Assembly (NCBI GenBank): GCA_963813485.1
Contig: CAWEZE010000017.1
Location: 62,001-126,000 of the forward strand
DNA length: 64,000 bases
From: DASQUK01 sp963813485
GTDB lineage: Bacteria > Actinomycetota > Acidimicrobiia > Acidimicrobiales > VFJN01
Direction of reading: 5' to 3'
Part shown: piece by piece, positions 45,807 through 55,234 of the stretch
Layout: each line of letters begins with the position of its first letter
Position numbering within the stretch: position 1 is the stretch's first letter
Translations under genes and position numbers: made by a program
The notes under the pieces: generated by a model
The model's database searches: none
The model's input: the letters and a program-made list of their open reading frames with translations, nothing else
What the model was told of the DNA's origin: nothing

Positions 45807-48083
45807 GTGGGCGTTGTCGAATCCCCCGGCGCACCGGCCGCGCAGTCCGACGCGACGAGCTGGTTCGGGCCGTCGTACCTGCTCGAGGAGTCCAAGCTCC
45901 GACCACCGTCGTCGCGGCCGGGCACGGTGCGTCGCACCGCGCTGGTGGATCGCCTGCTCGCCTCTTCCGAGGTTCCGGTGGTGTCGATCGCGGCCCCGCC
46001 CGGCTACGGCAAGTCGGCGCTCCTGAGCCAGTGGGCCGAGGACACGCCGCGTCGCGTGGCGTGGGTCTCGATCGAGGCAGAGGACAACGACCCAGCCGTC
46101 CTGCTGGCCTACATCGCGGCGGCGCTGGATCGGATCCAGCCGATCGACATCGACATCCTCCGCACGCGGGCGCCGCCGGGCACGTCGGTGGCCGCCACGG
46201 TCGCCCGTCGCGTCGCCGCCACGATGTCGGGGATGGTCGATCCGGTGACCTTGGTCCTCGACCACACGGAGCTGCTCCACAACCACCAGTGCCGTGATGC
46301 CATCGCCGAGCTCGCGATCCACGTTCCCCCCACCGGGCAACTCGTGGTCGCGTCCCGGGGCGTCCCGCCGGTCCCCTTGGCGCGTCTGCGCGCCCAGGGT
46401 GCGGTCTTGGAGATCGGCGTCGACGATCTGGCGATGGACGAGGGGGAGGCGCACCTGCTGCTCGATGGCGCTGGAGTCGGTTTGGCGCAGGCGGAGGTGG
46501 CCGAGCTCGTCGGGCACACCGAGGGGTGGCCGGTCGGCCTGTACCTCGCCGCGCTGGCTCACAAGTCCGGAACTGGGCGCCGCACCGGCGGGTTCGCCTT
46601 CAGCGGGGACGACCGCCTGATGGCCGACTACCTGCGCACGGAGCTGCTGTCGCGCGTCTCGCGTGGCCGGGTGTCCTTCCTGACCCGAACGTCGGTGCTC
46701 GAACGCATGTGCGGTCCCCTCTGCGACGCCCTCGTGGACGGAACACGTTCGGGTCGAATCCTGGAGGCGTTGGAGGGCTCCAACCTGCTGCTCGTGCCAC
46801 TCGATCGCCGGCGCGAGTGGTACCGGTACCACAGGCTGTTCCAGCAGCTCCTTCGTGTCGAGCTGGGCCAGCGCGAAGCCGATGTCGTCGCCCAGCTCCA
46901 TGCCCGCGCCGCCGCGTGGTACGAGTCGAACGGCCTTCCGGAGATGGCGATCACCCACGCCCAAGCCGGGGGCGACGCCGACCAGGTCGCTCGCTTGGTC
47001 ACCGCCCGAACGCTGGTCGCCTATGGCGGGGGCCGTCTCGAGACGGTCGATCGGTGGTTTCAGTGGTTCGACGACCACGACCTGATCGATCGCTATCCAT
47101 CGGTTGCGGTGCTCGGCGCCGTGTTGCGGGCGGTCATGGGACAGTCGGCCGCCGCCGAGCGGTGGGCGGCGGTGGCTGAACGAGCATCGGCCACCGAGAC
47201 GCTCCCCGACGGCAGCTCGCTGGAAAGCTGGCAGGCACAGCTCCGCGCCTTCCTGTGTCGCCAGGGCGTGGGCCAGATGCGGCGGGACGCCGAGATCGCA
47301 CGCCGCGGTCTTGCCCCCGGTAGCCAGTGGCGCGCGTCGGCGCTGGCGCTCGAGGGGATCTCGTGGCTGCTCGACGGCGAGCCCGAGCGTGCCGATCCGA
47401 TCCTTGCCCAGGCGGTGGCGGTCGGGCTCGACACGCAAGCGTTGCCTGCGACGGCCGCCGCGCTCGCCGAACGCGCCATCGTGGCCATCGGGCGCGAAGA
47501 CTGGGCCGATGCCGAGACGATGGCGGAGCAGGGCCTCGCCATCCTGCGGGACGGACATCTCGACGACTACGGGCCGGGCGCGATCGTCCATGCCCTCGTG
47601 GCACGGACCGCAGCACACCGCGGCGACGTTTCCCAGGCGCGGGAGAGCCTCGGGCAGGCCGCCCGGCTCCGGCCGCAGCTCACGTACGCGGTGCCGTTCC
47701 TCGCGGTCCAGACGCTGGTCGAGCTCGCGCGTGCCTATCTGGCGCTCGCGGACCCAGCGGGTGCCAGGGTGGTGTTGCGAGAGGCAAGTGCCATCCTGCG
47801 GCTCCGTCCCGATCTCGGAAGCCTCCCCCGGGAGGCCGACGAGTTGAGCTCGACGATCGACACGCTCCGGGTGGGGTCCGTGGGAGCGTCGTCGCTCACC
47901 GCGGCGGAGCTGCGCCTGGTTCCTCTCCTGTCCACCCACCTCTCGTTCCGCGAGATCGGGGAGCGCCTGTACGTCTCCCGGCACACGGTGAAGACCCAGG
48001 CGATCTCCATCTACCGCAAGCTCGGCGTCTCGTCCCGCAGTGAAGCCATCGACCGCGTCCTGGAGATCGGCCTGCTCGCCTAG
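45807..48083 (+). CDS. MalT-like LuxR-family regulator (paralogue of 49317-51596)
   Basis: This is a 758-residue protein from GTG 45807, where homology with its neighbour begins soon after. Walker A is PPGYGKS at 64-70 and Walker B is VTLVLDHTELL. The winged-helix part contains EWYRYHRLFQQLLRVELGQR. A TPR-like sensor region (about 370-690) follows. The C-terminal HTH reads LTAAELRLVPLLSTHLSFRE, IGERLYVSRHTVKTQAISIY, RKLGVSSRSEAI. It is a full MalT/LAL-like ATP-dependent activator without frameshift. The ligand is unknown. Its gene lies among the probable regulon members. Confidence 0.92.
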   Translation: MGVVESPGAPAAQSDATSWFGPSYLLEESKLRPPSSRPGTVRRTALVDRLLASSEVPVVSIAAPPGYGKSALLSQWAEDTPRRVAWVSIEAEDNDPAVLLAYIAAALDRIQPIDIDILRTRAPPGTSVAATVARRVAATMSGMVDPVTLVLDHTELLHNHQCRDAIAELAIHVPPTGQLVVASRGVPPVPLARLRAQGAVLEIGVDDLAMDEGEAHLLLDGAGVGLAQAEVAELVGHTEGWPVGLYLAALAHKSGTGRRTGGFAFSGDDRLMADYLRTELLSRVSRGRVSFLTRTSVLERMCGPLCDALVDGTRSGRILEALEGSNLLLVPLDRRREWYRYHRLFQQLLRVELGQREADVVAQLHARAAAWYESNGLPEMAITHAQAGGDADQVARLVTARTLVAYGGGRLETVDRWFQWFDDHDLIDRYPSVAVLGAVLRAVMGQSAAAERWAAVAERASATETLPDGSSLESWQAQLRAFLCRQGVGQMRRDAEIARRGLAPGSQWRASALALEGISWLLDGEPERADPILAQAVAVGLDTQALPATAAALAERAIVAIGREDWADAETMAEQGLAILRDGHLDDYGPGAIVHALVARTAAHRGDVSQARESLGQAARLRPQLTYAVPFLAVQTLVELARAYLALADPAGARVVLREASAILRLRPDLGSLPREADELSSTIDTLRVGSVGASSLTAAELRLVPLLSTHLSFREIGERLYVSRHTVKTQAISIYRKLGVSSRSEAIDRVLEIGLLA

Positions 48084-48096
48084 CGCCGGCACACCG

Positions 48097-48117
48097 TTTC
48101 ATCCCTTCGGGGCGATG
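48097..48117 (+). promoter_or_regulatory. TTCATCCCTTCGGGGCGATG promoter motif
   Basis: The motif begins 14 bases after the stop of the LuxR gene and about 80 bases before the damaged CMD-like gene. It is one of the three clearest copies (48.1, 51.7, 52.7 kb). A GC-rich spacer and a GGTGTC-like element follow, much as at the other sites. Confidence 0.55.
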
Positions 48118-48190
48118 TGACCGGGGCACTCCCACGGTGTCGGATGGACGGGTGAGCGCACGACGCGATCGGCGCGGTCAGGCCCGCACG

Positions 48191-48540
48191 GCTTGGAGGA
48201 GAAGACCGCCGCTCTGGCTCGTCTCGCCGCTCTGGTGGCGCTCCGTGCGGCACCCCCTCGTACCGGCGCTGCGTGGAACGCGCCTTGGCTGCCGGGGCAA
48301 GCGTCGACGACATGATCGACACCTTGAAGGTCGTCGCCCCCAGCGTCGGGCTCGCTCGGGTGGTCGTCGGCGGCGCCTGGACTGGCGCTGGCGCTCGGCT
48401 ACGACATCGACAGTGCGCTCGAGACGTTGGACCCTCCTCGGGCGGACGCCGCAGCGCTCTCCGCTGTCAGCGGCGATGGGCCCGATCGGCTGGACGCTAC
48501 CGACGATCCTGCGGATGCCATGGGGGAACCGGGTCTCTGA
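48191..48540 (+). CDS. Carboxymuconolactone decarboxylase-like protein, two frameshifts
   Basis: Joined frames read LEEKTAALARLAALVALRAA, then after a shift near 48260 YRRCVERALAAGASVDDMID and TLKVVAPSVGLARVVVG, then after a shift near 48375 LALALGYDIDSALETLDPPR and a stop at 48538-48540. It is a paralogue of the gene at 45379-45720, with the same helix order, and likewise lacks the C-x-x-C. The start codon is uncertain because the first part is also out of register with the nearest ATG. The promoter motif at 48097 suggests it is or was expressed. Confidence 0.6.
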
Positions 48541-48553
48541 GCCGCCAGCCGTT

Positions 48554-49285
48554 TCACTCGTCGCCGGCGCTGTCCGCGCCCGGAGACGGGTCCCGCCAGC
48601 CCCTTGGTCGCCAGGCCGTCACGATCTTCCCCACCGCGGTGATCAGGAAGAGCTGGCCGGCGAGGGCCTCGAGGACGGCCAGGCTCTGGCCGGGGTTTAC
48701 GGCGGGGACCAGGTTGCCGTAGCCGGTCGTCGTGAGCGTGATGAAGCTGAAGAACAGGTCCTGGCTCATCGTCCCCTCGCCGTCGGCTCCGAAGAACGGG
48801 CCGCCCTGCACGGAGCCCAGGAACCGGTATGTGAATGCGAAGGCCATGCCGATGAAGAGGTAGGCGGCCAGCGCGCCCAGCATGGTCTCCTGGTCGACCT
48901 CTCGGCGATACCCGATGTGCCGCACGATCGAGACCGGTGCCACGACGTACAGGGCGCTCGAGGAGATGAAAACGAACGAGCCGAGAGTCGTTTGGTCGGA
49001 GAACAGAGCCACCACCGCGCCCACGGCCGCCACGACGAAGAGCGCGTTCGCGACTGCGAGAAATCCTCGACGGGACTGCGAGGTGTGCAGCGCCAGCCGC
49101 ACCGTGGCGATCTGGACGAACAGCACGATCGATGCGCCCCGACGCGCCGACAACGTCGCCGCCAGGACGTACGTCGCGATGATCATCAACAGGACCAGCC
49201 CGTAGCTGTCGGCCGAGCGGAACGAACGCAGCAGACGGCGGAGAGCGCGGGCCTCCCGTTCCTTTTCCACGGCGTCATCGGTCAA
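48554..49285 (-). CDS. Potassium channel family protein (two-helix pore)
   Basis: The 243-residue membrane protein has four N-terminal hydrophobic helices (about 28-45, 50-65, 74-95, 98-118). These are followed by a pore module: a helix (LGALAAYLFIGMAFAFTYRF), the pore loop FFSFITLTTTGYGNLVPAVN, and a last helix (SLAVLEALAGQLFLITAVGK). TTTGYG matches the K+ selectivity filter (TVGYG class). No RCK/TrkA-N domain is attached. Such channels release K+ and set membrane potential. It lies between two LuxR genes and may serve in acid or osmotic stress along with glutamate decarboxylase. Confidence 0.85.
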   Translation of the reverse strand: MTDDAVEKEREARALRRLLRSFRSADSYGLVLLMIIATYVLAATLSARRGASIVLFVQIATVRLALHTSQSRRGFLAVANALFVVAAVGAVVALFSDQTTLGSFVFISSSALYVVAPVSIVRHIGYRREVDQETMLGALAAYLFIGMAFAFTYRFLGSVQGGPFFGADGEGTMSQDLFFSFITLTTTGYGNLVPAVNPGQSLAVLEALAGQLFLITAVGKIVTAWRPRGWRDPSPGADSAGDE

Positions 49286-49316
49286 CTTGGGCCCCTGACT
49301 TCGTTCGATGGCTGGG

Positions 49317-51596
49317 CTACGCGTGTGCCAGGAGACCGAGCTCGTGCATGCGCGTGATCGCTTCGCTGCGGGACGAGACGCCGAGCTTGCGGTAGACGGA
49401 GATCGCCTGCGTCTTCACCGTGTGCCGGGAGACGTACAGGCGGTCTCCAATCTCCCGGAATGTGAGGTGGGTCTGGAGGAGGGGCAGGAGCCGTAGCTCG
49501 GCCGTCGTGAGTGACGACGCTCCCGGGGGGCCTCCCCGGATGGTGTCGAGCTTCAGCCGTAGCTCCTCGGCCCGCTGCGGCAGGACCCCGAGGCGGGGCC
49601 GCTGCTGGAGTATGTCGTTGATCTGCCTGAGGACGGCACGGCCGCCCGCGGGATCTGCGAGGGCGACGTACACGCGTCCCATCTCGAGGAGAGCCTGGAC
49701 CGACACCACCGGTAGGGCGTAGGTGAGCAGGCGCCTCAGGCGGGCGGCCCGTGCGACGTGCTCTCGCCCTCGCACGACGTCGCCACGGTGCAAGGCGACG
49801 CGAGCCATCCAGGCGTAGACCAGAGCACTGGTCCAGTAGTCGTCGAAGTGGCCCTCCCGCATGACCGCCGCCGCCTGGTCCGCGAAGGCCTCGGCCTCGT
49901 CCCAGTGATCTCGCTCCATGGCGAGGATGCCGCGCGTCGCGAGCACGACGGGAACGAAGGGTTGGACGCGTGCGGCCGTGGTGGCGTCGAGCGCGTGGGC
50001 GAGGATCGCCTCGGCCCGGTCGAGGTCTCCGTCCAGCAGATGGGACACGCCCTCGGTGTAGACCATCGTCGCCCGGTAGGGACTCGCAGGGCTGAGCCCG
50101 TTCAACGCGATCTGCGCGTCGCGTCGCATGGCGTCGACGCCGTCGCGGCCCAGGAGCGCCCGAAGGTACGCAACGGTCCCGTCCACCGTGTTTCCGTCGT
50201 CGAGCGTCCCTCCGGACGGTGCGCGTTCGGCCGCCACCGCCCACCGCTCGGTCTCCCCTGGCTGGCCCATCAGCGCGAACATCAGTGCACCGTGCACCGC
50301 GATTCCCGGGTAGCGCCCCACCAGCCCCTGGTCCTCGAACCACTTCATCCAGCGCAACACGGTGTCGGCCCTGCCGCTCGCCCACACGGGGTTGGCGACG
50401 TTCAGGACCACGCGGGCAACACGATCGGCGTCGCCTGCCGCCTGGGCGTGCTCGATGGCGGTCTCCGGCATGCCGTTCGCCTCGCACCACGCCGCCGCCC
50501 GGAGGTGGAGCTCGGGAACGAGCTCCGGCTCGCGCCGCCGCAGCTCGGTCGACAACAGCTCGCGGAAGAGATGGTGATAGCGGTACCACTCGCGGCGATG
50601 GTCCAGCGGCATCACCAGGAGGTTCCGCCCCTCCAGCTTCTCCAGGGCGTGGCCCGATCCCGTCGCTCCCAGGGTGGCATCGCAGAGCGGGCCGGACATG
50701 GCGTCGAGGATCGACGTGCGCGTCAAGAACGTCGCCTCCGCGGGCGAGACCCGATCCAGGATCTCGGAGCGCAGGTAGTCGCCCATGAACCGGTCGTCGC
50801 CGGTGAACGTCAGCTCCACCTCCGTGTGCGGACTGCCCACCGTCATCGCCAGCGCCGCGAGGTATAGGCCGACAGGCCAGCCCTCTGTCCGCTGTACCAG
50901 CTCACGCAGATCTTCGTCGACGAGCTCGACCCCTGCACCCTGGAGCAGCGCCGGCGCCTCCCCCTCGCTGATCGCGAGGTCGTCGACGCCGATCTCCACG
51001 ATGCCGCCCTGGGCGCGCAGGCGTGCCGTGGGCAGGGGAAGCTCGTAACGCGAGCCGACTGCGAGTTGCGATCCGGCCGGGAGGCCGAGCGCGAACTGGG
51101 CGATCGCGTCCAGGCACGCGCGATTGGTGATCACCTCGAAGTGGTCGAGGACCAGCGAAAGGGGCTGGCCGAGTGCGGCGATGGCCGACACCAGCAGGGG
51201 CGGTGCCGAGATCGCGGCAGCGGGGGAGGCGAGCGCCCGGAAGACCGCCGGGTTGATCCGCTCGATGCGGTCGATCGCCACTGCGATGTACGTCAACAGG
51301 ACCGCAGGATCGTTGTCGCGGTCGTCGGCGGACACCCATCCCGCTCGCGGCTGCCTGCGCTCGGCCCACTGCGACAGCACGGTCGTCTTGCCGTAGCCCG
51401 GCGGGGCGACCACGGCGATGACCGGCGGGGCGTAGGCAGCGGCCAGCCGGTCGACCAGGGCGGTACGGGACACGATCCCGGGACGGGCCACAGGCGCGTG
51501 GAGCTTCGGCTCCGACAGCTCGAACGCGGGCTTCGGCGAAGGACGGTCGGATCGTCCCGAGATCCCGGGATCCCGGCCCGGCGCCCTCGTTGACAC
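49317..51596 (-). CDS. MalT-like LuxR-family regulator (paralogue of 45807-48083)
   Basis: The GTG at 51596 starts a 759-residue protein. Walker A is PPGYGKTT near residue 65-72 and Walker B is LSLVLDHFEVI. WYRYHHLFRELLSTELRRRE lies in the winged-helix part and TPR-like repeats follow. The C-terminal HTH is LTTAELRLLPLLQTHLTFRE, IGDRLYVSRHTVKTQAISVY, RKLGVSSRSEAI. That HTH is nearly identical to the one in the neighbour at 45807-48083, so the two should recognise the same DNA site. The gap upstream of it is shared with a divergent membrane-protein gene and holds a copy of the common motif. Confidence 0.92.
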   Translation of the reverse strand: MSTRAPGRDPGISGRSDRPSPKPAFELSEPKLHAPVARPGIVSRTALVDRLAAAYAPPVIAVVAPPGYGKTTVLSQWAERRQPRAGWVSADDRDNDPAVLLTYIAVAIDRIERINPAVFRALASPAAAISAPPLLVSAIAALGQPLSLVLDHFEVITNRACLDAIAQFALGLPAGSQLAVGSRYELPLPTARLRAQGGIVEIGVDDLAISEGEAPALLQGAGVELVDEDLRELVQRTEGWPVGLYLAALAMTVGSPHTEVELTFTGDDRFMGDYLRSEILDRVSPAEATFLTRTSILDAMSGPLCDATLGATGSGHALEKLEGRNLLVMPLDHRREWYRYHHLFRELLSTELRRREPELVPELHLRAAAWCEANGMPETAIEHAQAAGDADRVARVVLNVANPVWASGRADTVLRWMKWFEDQGLVGRYPGIAVHGALMFALMGQPGETERWAVAAERAPSGGTLDDGNTVDGTVAYLRALLGRDGVDAMRRDAQIALNGLSPASPYRATMVYTEGVSHLLDGDLDRAEAILAHALDATTAARVQPFVPVVLATRGILAMERDHWDEAEAFADQAAAVMREGHFDDYWTSALVYAWMARVALHRGDVVRGREHVARAARLRRLLTYALPVVSVQALLEMGRVYVALADPAGGRAVLRQINDILQQRPRLGVLPQRAEELRLKLDTIRGGPPGASSLTTAELRLLPLLQTHLTFREIGDRLYVSRHTVKTQAISVYRKLGVSSRSEAITRMHELGLLAHA

Positions 51597-51692
51597 GCCC
51601 AGAGCGTACCGGCCGGTGCAGCTCACCCAGCGTAAGGGCCGTCCCGCGCACGGGCGACGCGGCGGGCTCAGGCTGTGCGGTAGCAATCGCCG

Positions 51693-51713
51693 GTTCACCC
51701 CCTCGGGGCGATG
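51693..51713 (+). promoter_or_regulatory. TTCACCCCCTCGGGGCGATG promoter motif
   Basis: The motif lies in the divergent gap between the LuxR gene (start 51596) and the small frame/membrane-protein pair (51738, 51947). The core CCCCCTCGGGG is nearly palindromic. It differs from the copy at 48097 at only two positions over 20 bases. Confidence 0.55.
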
Positions 51714-51737
51714 CGGGCGGCGGGTCGGCGTGGCTCC

Positions 51738-51950
51738 ATGGACCCGTTCCCCTACGGACGGTCGGTGCCCATGACCGACGACACGATGGCTGGTACGGGC
51801 AAGACGGCGGGCGCGACGCCGGCCTCCCATTCGCTCACCGGGTCCGTGCCCGTCACACGGGCCGGCATCGCCTCCGGGACCGCCGACCTCCAGCGAGACT
51901 TCGGCGGTGCGTCGATGGCCGACACCGCCCAAACGGGTTCGGCGGGGTGA
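51738..51950 (+). CDS. Small hypothetical protein upstream of a membrane-protein gene
   Basis: This 70-codon frame from ATG 51738 encodes a Gly/Ala/Thr-rich hydrophilic peptide (MDPFPYGRSVPMTDDTMAGT...). Its stop overlaps the next start as GTGA (51947-51950), which favours translation. It has no known relatives that I can name, and its ATG lies only about 25 bases after the motif, so the region may instead be leader sequence. Confidence 0.35.
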   Translation: MDPFPYGRSVPMTDDTMAGTGKTAGATPASHSLTGSVPVTRAGIASGTADLQRDFGGASMADTAQTGSAG

Positions 51951-52654
51951 GCGACGCCGACGAGTTCGCCCGCGACCCCCCCGAGGGCGGCGATAGCGAC
52001 ACCCGACCAGCCCTCGTCGGCCACGAGCCTCGCTGGCCCGTCCTCGCCGCCCTGCTCGTGGCGATGGCGCTGCCGTTCCTGATGCCCGCGGACTACAGCC
52101 CCGTGGCGCAGTGGCTCCTGCCGCTCGTCGAGGGTGCGCTCCTCGTGGCCGCTCTCTCGGTCGACCCGGGTGGGATCGACCGGCGGTCCGTGCACGTCCG
52201 ACGCCTGCGCATCGCCGTGATCGTGATCATCGTCTTCGGGGCTGCATGGGCGACGAGCTGGCTGGCGGTCGATCTCGTGCAGGGCGAGAACGTGACGGAC
52301 AGTGCCGGCGAGCTGCTGGCCGCCGGCTCCCTGGTCTGGATCGACCTGGTCATCGCGTTCGGCTTCCTCTACTGGGAGCTGGACAGCGGCGGCCCGGGCC
52401 GGCGAGCCCGCCGGGCGGCCCGCTATCCCGACCTGGCGTTTCCCCAGCACCTCAGCCCCGACGTCGCCCCGCCCGGCTGGCGGCCGGTCTTCGTCGACTA
52501 CCTGTACCTCGGCTACACCAATGCCATCGCCTTCAGCCCGACCGACGTGATGCCGCTCGCCCACTGGGCCAAGCTGGCGATGGGTCTGGAGTCGGGCGCC
52601 TCCCTCGTCATCCTCGGCCTGGTGATCGCCCGGGCGGTCAACATCCTCGCCTAG
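51947..52654 (+). CDS. DUF1345-like membrane protein
   Basis: This 235-residue protein from GTG 51947 has about five to six membrane segments: RWPVLAALLVAMALPFLMPA, WLLPLVEGALLVAALSV, LRIAVIVIIVFGAAWATSWL, VWIDLVIAFGFLYWELD and the last LAMGLESGASLVILGLVIAR. The loop FVDYLYLGYTNAIAFSPTDV with its conserved acidic and aromatic residues resembles the end of DUF1345 proteins. Function is unknown. It is preceded by the common motif. Confidence 0.7.
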   Translation: MSDADEFARDPPEGGDSDTRPALVGHEPRWPVLAALLVAMALPFLMPADYSPVAQWLLPLVEGALLVAALSVDPGGIDRRSVHVRRLRIAVIVIIVFGAAWATSWLAVDLVQGENVTDSAGELLAAGSLVWIDLVIAFGFLYWELDSGGPGRRARRAARYPDLAFPQHLSPDVAPPGWRPVFVDYLYLGYTNAIAFSPTDVMPLAHWAKLAMGLESGASLVILGLVIARAVNILA

Positions 52655-52678
52655 ACGCCTCCGACGGCTCCCGCCGGC

Positions 52679-52700
52679 TTTCACCCTGTCCGGGCGATGC
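52679..52700 (+). promoter_or_regulatory. TTCACCCTGTCCGGGCGATG promoter motif
   Basis: The motif lies 25 bases after the stop of the DUF1345-like gene and 32 bases before the next GTG (52732). Because it is so near the start codon, the transcript would have a very short leader, unless the site acts as an operator inside an operon. Confidence 0.5.
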
Positions 52701-52731
52701 GCGCGCGGCGCCGGCGCGACACGGTTCCTGC

Positions 52732-54172
52732 GTGAACGCGGGCTCGGACTCCGTAGGCGACGCCACGCCGACCGACGAGGAGGTCGCTCGCCTCGCCGAG
52801 GAGCAGGAGCCGCCTCCAGGCGGAGGTCGACGGCCTGCGTGCCGAACTCGCGACCGCTCCCCGGCGGCGGGCGGTCCGCACGCGGGGCGTCGTGGCCGTT
52901 GCGCTCGTGGTGGTCACCTCGCTCCTGTTCACGGTCTCGGTGACGGCCGTCTGGGCGCGCCGGAACGCCCTGAACACCGATCGCTACGTGCAGACGATCG
53001 GCCCCGTGGCCCAGGACGTGCGGGTGCAGCGGGCGCTCGGGCGGTACATCACTGACCAGGCCATGAGCGCGATCGACCCCGAAGAGCTCTTCAAAGAGGC
53101 GCTGCCGGAGCGCGGGCAGATCCTCGCCGCGCCCCTGACCAGTGCCCTGCGGGGGTTCGTCAACGACCGGGTCAACGCGTTCCTGGCAACCGACGAGTTC
53201 AGCCGCCTGTGGGTGCGGATCAACGAGGTTGCCCACGAGCGGGTGGTCGACGTCCTCAACGGAGACCTCCCGCCCAGCCTCCAGGTCCAGGGCAATGACG
53301 TCGTGGTCAACGTGATTCCGGTCGTCAACCAGGTGCTTGCCCGGATCGGTGAGGCGTCGCCGGAGATCTTCGGCCGAACGGTCAACCTGCCCACGGTCAC
53401 GGTCGACGAGATCCCCGAGGACGCGATCCAGAAGGTCGAGAGCGCTCTGGGGCGGGACCTGCCGGAGAACTTCGGTCAGTTCACGGTCTTCGACGCCAGC
53501 AAGCTCCAGCAGGTGCAGGACACGGTGACCCTGGTCAACAAGCTCGTGGTCGTGGCGGTGATCCTGGCGATCGTGCTGTTCGCCCTGACCCTGTGGGTGT
53601 CGCCACGCCGTCGGCGCACGCTGCTCCAGCTCATGGTGGGGATCGCTCTCGGGATCGTCCTCGTCCGCCGGCTGGGCCTGCGGTTGGAGGACGACGTCGT
53701 CGAGCTCGTCAAGCCGGAGAACCGCGACGCGGTCAAGGTCGTCGTGGGGGCGTTCGTCTCGAGCCTGTTGGACGCCACCGCCTGGATCCTGGGCATCGCC
53801 GCGGTGGTCGCGGTGGTCGCCCTCCTGACCGGGCCCTACGGCTGGGCCAGGGCGCTCCGCCGGGGGACCGTGTCCGGGGGCCAGGCGGCCGTGGGCGCCG
53901 CCCGTTCCGCCATCAACCGCCAGCCCGACGACCCCGTCGTCGCGTGGGTGGGTGCACACCGGGAGGTCCTGCAGGCGGGCGGGATCGTCGTCGGCATACT
54001 GGCGCTGCTCGTCTTCGACCTGTCGTGGATCGGCCTGTTCGTGCTCGCGGCGCTCGTCATCGCGTACGAACTCGTGGTGCAGCGCCTCGCCGACATCGGG
54101 GCCGGCGGCGTGCCCCCGGAGGAGGGACCCGCCGTGCCTGCCGGAGGCGGTCCTGCCGTCGAACCTCAGTGA
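52732..54172 (+). CDS. Integral membrane protein with N-terminal coiled coil, frameshift near 52805
   Basis: The N-terminal frame (GTG 52732) reads VGDATPTDEEVARLAEEQE. One extra C near 52805 must be removed to continue into RLQAEVDGLRAELATAPRRR, a short coiled coil. A membrane helix (VVAVALVVVTSLLFTVSVTA) follows, then a large extracytoplasmic domain (about 45-250) and four C-terminal helices, among them LVVVAVILAIVLFALTLWV and AGGIVVGILALLVFDLSWIG. The plan matches a family of actinobacterial membrane proteins of unknown function. It converges on cydB and overlaps its 3' end by 7 bases. Confidence 0.75.
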
Positions 54173-55234
54173 GCCCGCGCCACTCCTGTCACGACGCGGG
54201 CGTGGACGCGCCGGTGGCCTGCTGCGGAGTCCACGCTTTCCTCGGGAAGCAGGCTCCGCTGGTCGAGCACGTAGAGCAGGACGAGCGACGGCACGATGAC
54301 GACCGCCGCGACGCCGAACACCACGAGCACCGTTGCCAGCGTGGCGGACGGAGCCGCAGCCGCCGACACCTTCAGGCTCGTGGGCAGGATGTACGGCCAC
54401 TGCGCCACTCCCCAGGCCCAGATGATGCTCGCCACTGCGCCGGCGGCGAGCAGCGCGCGTGCCGCGCTGCGACTGCCGCAGCAGCAGCACGAGCGACCCG
54501 ATCCCACAGAGCGCCGAGAGCAGGACGAGCGGGAGCGCACGCGCCGTCATCCCGTCGAAGACGTAGCGGGCGTCGGACCGGAGCACGAATATGCCGACGA
54601 AGGCCACAATGCCGGCGACGACCGCCGCCACTACTGCTCGCCGCCGGAAGTACTCGACCATCGAGTCGTCTGCCAATCGGCGGGCGTCCCAGATGAGGTA
54701 CACGGAGGCCAGGTAGGCGCCGGCCGTCACGGCGAGCACGCCGCCGACGATCGACGTCGGGTTGATCCAGCTGGACCAGGGATCGCCGGCCTCGCCGCCT
54801 GCGGGTACGCGGCCGGACGCGATCGCGCCGGCAATGGCACCCATGCAGTACGGCACGAGGACCGAGGAGAAGGCGAAGATCGCGCCCAGCGCCCGCCGTT
54901 CGGACGTACGGAAGAGGCTCTTGCGGAACGCGAAGCTTGCGCCGCGCAGCACGATCCCAAGCGCGACGAGGGTGAGGGGAACGAAGAGCGTGAGCGTGAT
55001 CGACGCGAAGGCCTCGGGGAACCCGGTCCAGAGCACGACCAGCGCGAAGATCAACCACACGTGGTTGGCTTCCCACACCGGGCCGATGGAGTGGTCGATG
55101 AGCGCCCGTGGTCGCTCGCCCCTGTCCGCTCCGCCGGCGACGAGGTCCCAGAACCCGGCGCCGAAGTCCGCGCCGGCGAGGACCGCGTAGGCACTCACCG
55201 CGGCGAACAGCACGACGGCGACGGCGTCATCCAC
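54166..55234 (-). CDS. cydB: Cytochrome bd ubiquinol oxidase subunit II, frameshift near 54487
   Basis: From GTG 55234 the protein shows the CydB start AYAVLAGADFGAGFWDLVAG, then the hallmark IDHSIGPVWEANHVWLIFAL and VVLWTGFPEAF. More helices follow: LVALGIVLRGASFAFRK, TSIVGGVLAVTAGAYLASVY, LPLVLLSALCGIGSLVLLLR. The frame changes near 54487 and continues with ALLAAGAVASIIWAWGVAQW, PYILPTSLKV and a last helix. CydB pairs with CydA in the quinol oxidase. Its start overlaps the end of cydA by 8 bases once the cydA shift is corrected. Confidence 0.9.

Noticed and set aside
45552..48092. Minus-strand open frame of 846 codons
   Set aside because: It is antisense to the complete LuxR gene at 45807-48083, and its composition is that of a shadow frame.
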